Assembly: GCF_041146395.1 (NCBI RefSeq)
Contig: NC_091000.1
Coordinates: 16,871,001-16,935,000 of the forward strand
DNA from: Eulemur rufifrons
Taxonomy: Eukaryota > Chordata > Mammalia > Primates > Lemuridae
DNA length: 64,000 nt
Direction: 5' to 3'
Shown here: positions 61,926 through 64,000 of the stretch, piece by piece
Position numbering within the stretch: position 1 is the stretch's first letter
Layout: every line of letters starts with the position of its first letter
Program-made: the position numbers and the translations under genes
Notes under the pieces: generated by a model
Told to the model about the DNA's origin: nothing
Databases searched by the model: none
What the model saw: the letters and a program-made list of their open reading frames with translations, nothing else

Positions 61926-63311
61926 TGAACCAGGTAAAGGCAGGAAAGGTGGGAACAAAGTCCTGGAAGCAAGGATATGTGGCAAGCTTGAGGCACCAAG
62001 TGGTTCAGAATGACTGCAGTGCAGAGTGCCAGAGGGGTGAGTACAAGAAAGATGGAACCGGAGACAGGGGAAGTCTGTTGGCCCTTGTTCTTTGGCAACT
62101 TTTATAAAAGTCCCCTAGATCTAGTGCAGCTGGCCACACTCCTTCTCCTTTCCTTGCTTCTAAACCTTTCTCCCTGTTGGCCCTTAACTAATTACAGCAC
62201 CTCAGACTCAAAAGATAAGGTTGGGGTCATGGGTAAAAACTCTCTCTTCATTACATTGTCAGTTTCTGGTGTAGAACGACTGGGTGTTCCAGCTATGCCT
62301 ACGTCTGGAAACTTCAGTCTATTTAGAGTCTCAGACTGTGGAAGTGGGATCCAAAGTGTGACCAACTTTGGTGAAAACTGACTCTCCCAGCCATCTGGGT
62401 GTGGCAGGCTTTTCTAGACCAGCTGCCTCCGAGAACACAGAGCAACAGCACATGCTGGGGGCCAAACCCCTGCCTCCAGCAGACATCACAGCATGCCCGT
62501 GGGGCAAGCTGACCAGCTCAGGTGGGCAGAGATTTTTACAATTCTTGTAGTTCTTGTATTGTCCTTCTCAAAAATAATTATGTACCAAGGACAGAATGTA
62601 AGTGATACAAATCCACTGGATCTGAGTTTTTCTGTCTTGATTATTTTCAAGGACTGCTCTCCCTCTATTTCTTTGTTTCCCTTTAAAGTATCAAGTAGTA
62701 AAGTGTTTTCTGATTATTCAGATTTTACTAATGCCTCATTCTTCACAAAAATCATATATTCCTAATTTTGGTCTTCAATCAGTACATTCCATAGGTTCTC
62801 TCCGTGTGAAATACGTCTTTAGACCTGAAGATTCTCATTCTATTTTGAGATTCCTTTTGAAAGTAAATGAAAGGTGCATGCTGAACTGGTTGCCATTTTC
62901 CAGAGGTGGTTCAAACACTTACCTATATTTATCTTCAAAAGGGTTTTTGTAGGTTTGTCATAACACTCTTGTTGTTTGTCTGTTGGCTTCAGCTTGCTTT
63001 CTGTTTTTTGGTGTAACATCCTCCATAAGATATTTTTGGCAACAGAGCTTGTCTGAATCAGTCTCCTTTTCATTTCTGAGGCAAACCAGTGATTCATCTT
63101 TAGCATGGGTGCCACGTTCACAAACATGGCTGTGACTGTTTTCTATCATTAGGGTTTGAGTTAGGGAGACAGAGCAAGGACAGCTCTCTTAAGGGGATTC
63201 AAGTTTCCAATTTGTTCTTCACTGTTGCTGCTGTCTACAGCACCAGAAAGAATGTGAGTGCGGGTTAAGTCCCTTTGGCCTACCTTTGACACCACCCCTG
63301 CTTGTGGGGGT
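61926..63311. other. Spacer between the inverted LTR pair
   Basis: About 1.4 kb with open frames of 60-123 codons (62010-62381 plus is the longest), none with a recognisable retroviral or other motif. I cannot tell whether it is unique DNA or decayed ERV internal sequence. Confidence 0.35.
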
Positions 63312-63809
63312 TGAGAGGTGAGATGTGTGGAGAAACACAGGCTGTAACACAGAGGATGGCCTGAAAAAGAGGAAAAAAAAAAAGTATATTTTCTGTCTCT
63401 CACTAAAACCAGCTTCCCTGCCTAAGGCCAGCAGCTGGCAGGCCAGGGTCCAGGGGAGTGTTTTCTTTGTTCTTTGCACTGCAGGAGATACGGGGGACCA
63501 GGAGGCAGTCCTGGGAGATCTTGGGGCTCTGTCCTGGCTCCAGACTGGTGGGGGGTCCCAACAGATTCTGGAGATGAAAGGATCAGAACCATCAACTGTA
63601 GTTGACAACAATACCCTGAACCTGAGAACCCTCCCCTTAAAAGCTCTGTATTTCCCCTTATGGAGGAGGAACATTGGATTTTGGGACGATAGTCTGCCTT
63701 TTGCCTCCTTTACCAGCAAAGTAATAAATAGTCTCCTTCCTTCCCTTCAACTATTTGTTCTCATTCTTCTGATTTGGCCTCATGGACAAGTGACAAACTT
63801 TTGGTAACA
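63312..63809 (+). mobile_element. ERV1-like LTR, copy 2
   Basis: Starts 'tgagaggtgagatgtgtgga' and ends 'acttttggtaaca', about 498 bp. 'agtaataaatagtctccttc' supplies an AATAAA polyadenylation signal shortly before the 3' end. It is the mate of the LTR at 61458-61925 in opposite orientation. The two largest frames of the window (63219-63719 minus, 166 codons; 63325-63807 plus, 160 codons) overlap each other here on opposite strands and are LTR artefacts. Confidence 0.62.
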
Positions 63810-63843
63810 AGGCTGAAAGTTGCATTAAAAAGTAGTAAAATCA

Positions 63844-64000
63844 GGCTGGGTACAGTGGCTCACGCCTGTAATCCTAGCACTCTGGGAGGCTGAGGTGGGA
63901 GGATAATTTGAGCTCAGGAGTTCAAGACCAGCCTGAGCAAGAGCGAGACCCTGTCTCTACTAAATGTAGAAAAATTAGCCGGGTGTGGTGGTGCATGTCT
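63844..64000 (+). mobile_element. Alu SINE, cut by the window end
   Basis: Begins 'ggctgggtacagtggctcac', has 'gagcaagagcgagaccctg' (the strepsirrhine-type variant) and reaches 'ttagccgggtgtggtggtgc' before the window ends. It has a shorter linker than the copies at 4457 and 44867, so it is a different subfamily or carries a deletion. Confidence 0.9.

Noticed and set aside
63219..63807. Longest open frames (166 codons minus, 160 codons plus)
   Set aside because: They oppose each other across the same ERV1-like LTR and its flank, with no domain. The similarity to the frame at 61679-61861 is explained by both being copies of the LTR.

Overview
This is a 64 kb stretch of mammalian nuclear DNA, most likely from a strepsirrhine primate (lemur, loris or galago lineage). 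It is AT-rich and littered with interspersed repeats, and no open reading frame exceeds about 166 codons. The strongest lineage clue is the Alu set. The elements at 4457-4791 and 44867-45199 are 7SL-derived dimers that carry the strepsirrhine-type variants: the left-arm text 'gagcaagagcgagaccc', an extra linker containing 'acaactaaaaatatatag', and the right-arm text 'gctgtgagctaggctgac'. The element at 38473-38773 is an older, primate-wide AluJ-type copy. The species assignment is inference from these repeats.

I find no protein-coding gene, exon, tRNA, snRNA or other functional RNA gene that I can support. The window reads as intergenic or deep intronic. All open frames are short, most overlap recognisable repeats or oppose equally long antisense frames, and none shows a known domain apart from retroelement remnants.

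Layout: 1-3.3 kb holds two copies of one ancient unnamed repeat. 3.3-6.4 kb is a nested block: a minus-strand L1 in two pieces, a DNA-transposon-like fragment between them, a strepsirrhine Alu inside that fragment with a perfect 12-bp target-site duplication, then an MLT1 LTR. 6.4-22.5 kb is mostly featureless DNA with MIR and L1M fragments and one MST-like LTR. 22.5-28.8 kb is LTR-rich. It contains a partial MST-like LTR, a 626-bp MLT1-type LTR and the best structured object here: a degenerate ERVL provirus of about 4.1 kb on the minus strand, with two MLT2-type LTRs, a tRNA-Leu-like primer binding site and pol remnants. 28.8-38.4 kb is sparse (a hAT-type element, MIR, MER5-like). 38.4-53.1 kb holds two Alus, a full MLT1 LTR, an L2 end, a 27-bp tandem duplication, (CA)n and polypyrimidine tracts and a full MST-like LTR. 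53-61 kb has MIRs, a MER2-like Tigger element and a plus-strand L1M 3' end. 61.4-63.8 kb holds two LTRs of the same ERV1-like family in inverted orientation, and the window ends inside another Alu.

I looked for an undescribed system and did not find one. The most interesting items are the ERVL provirus with its internal deletion, the inverted LTR pair, the nested L1/DNA-element/Alu stratigraphy, and several short perfect hairpins and tandem duplications of unknown origin. Repeat family names are from memory of consensus sequences, with no database search.
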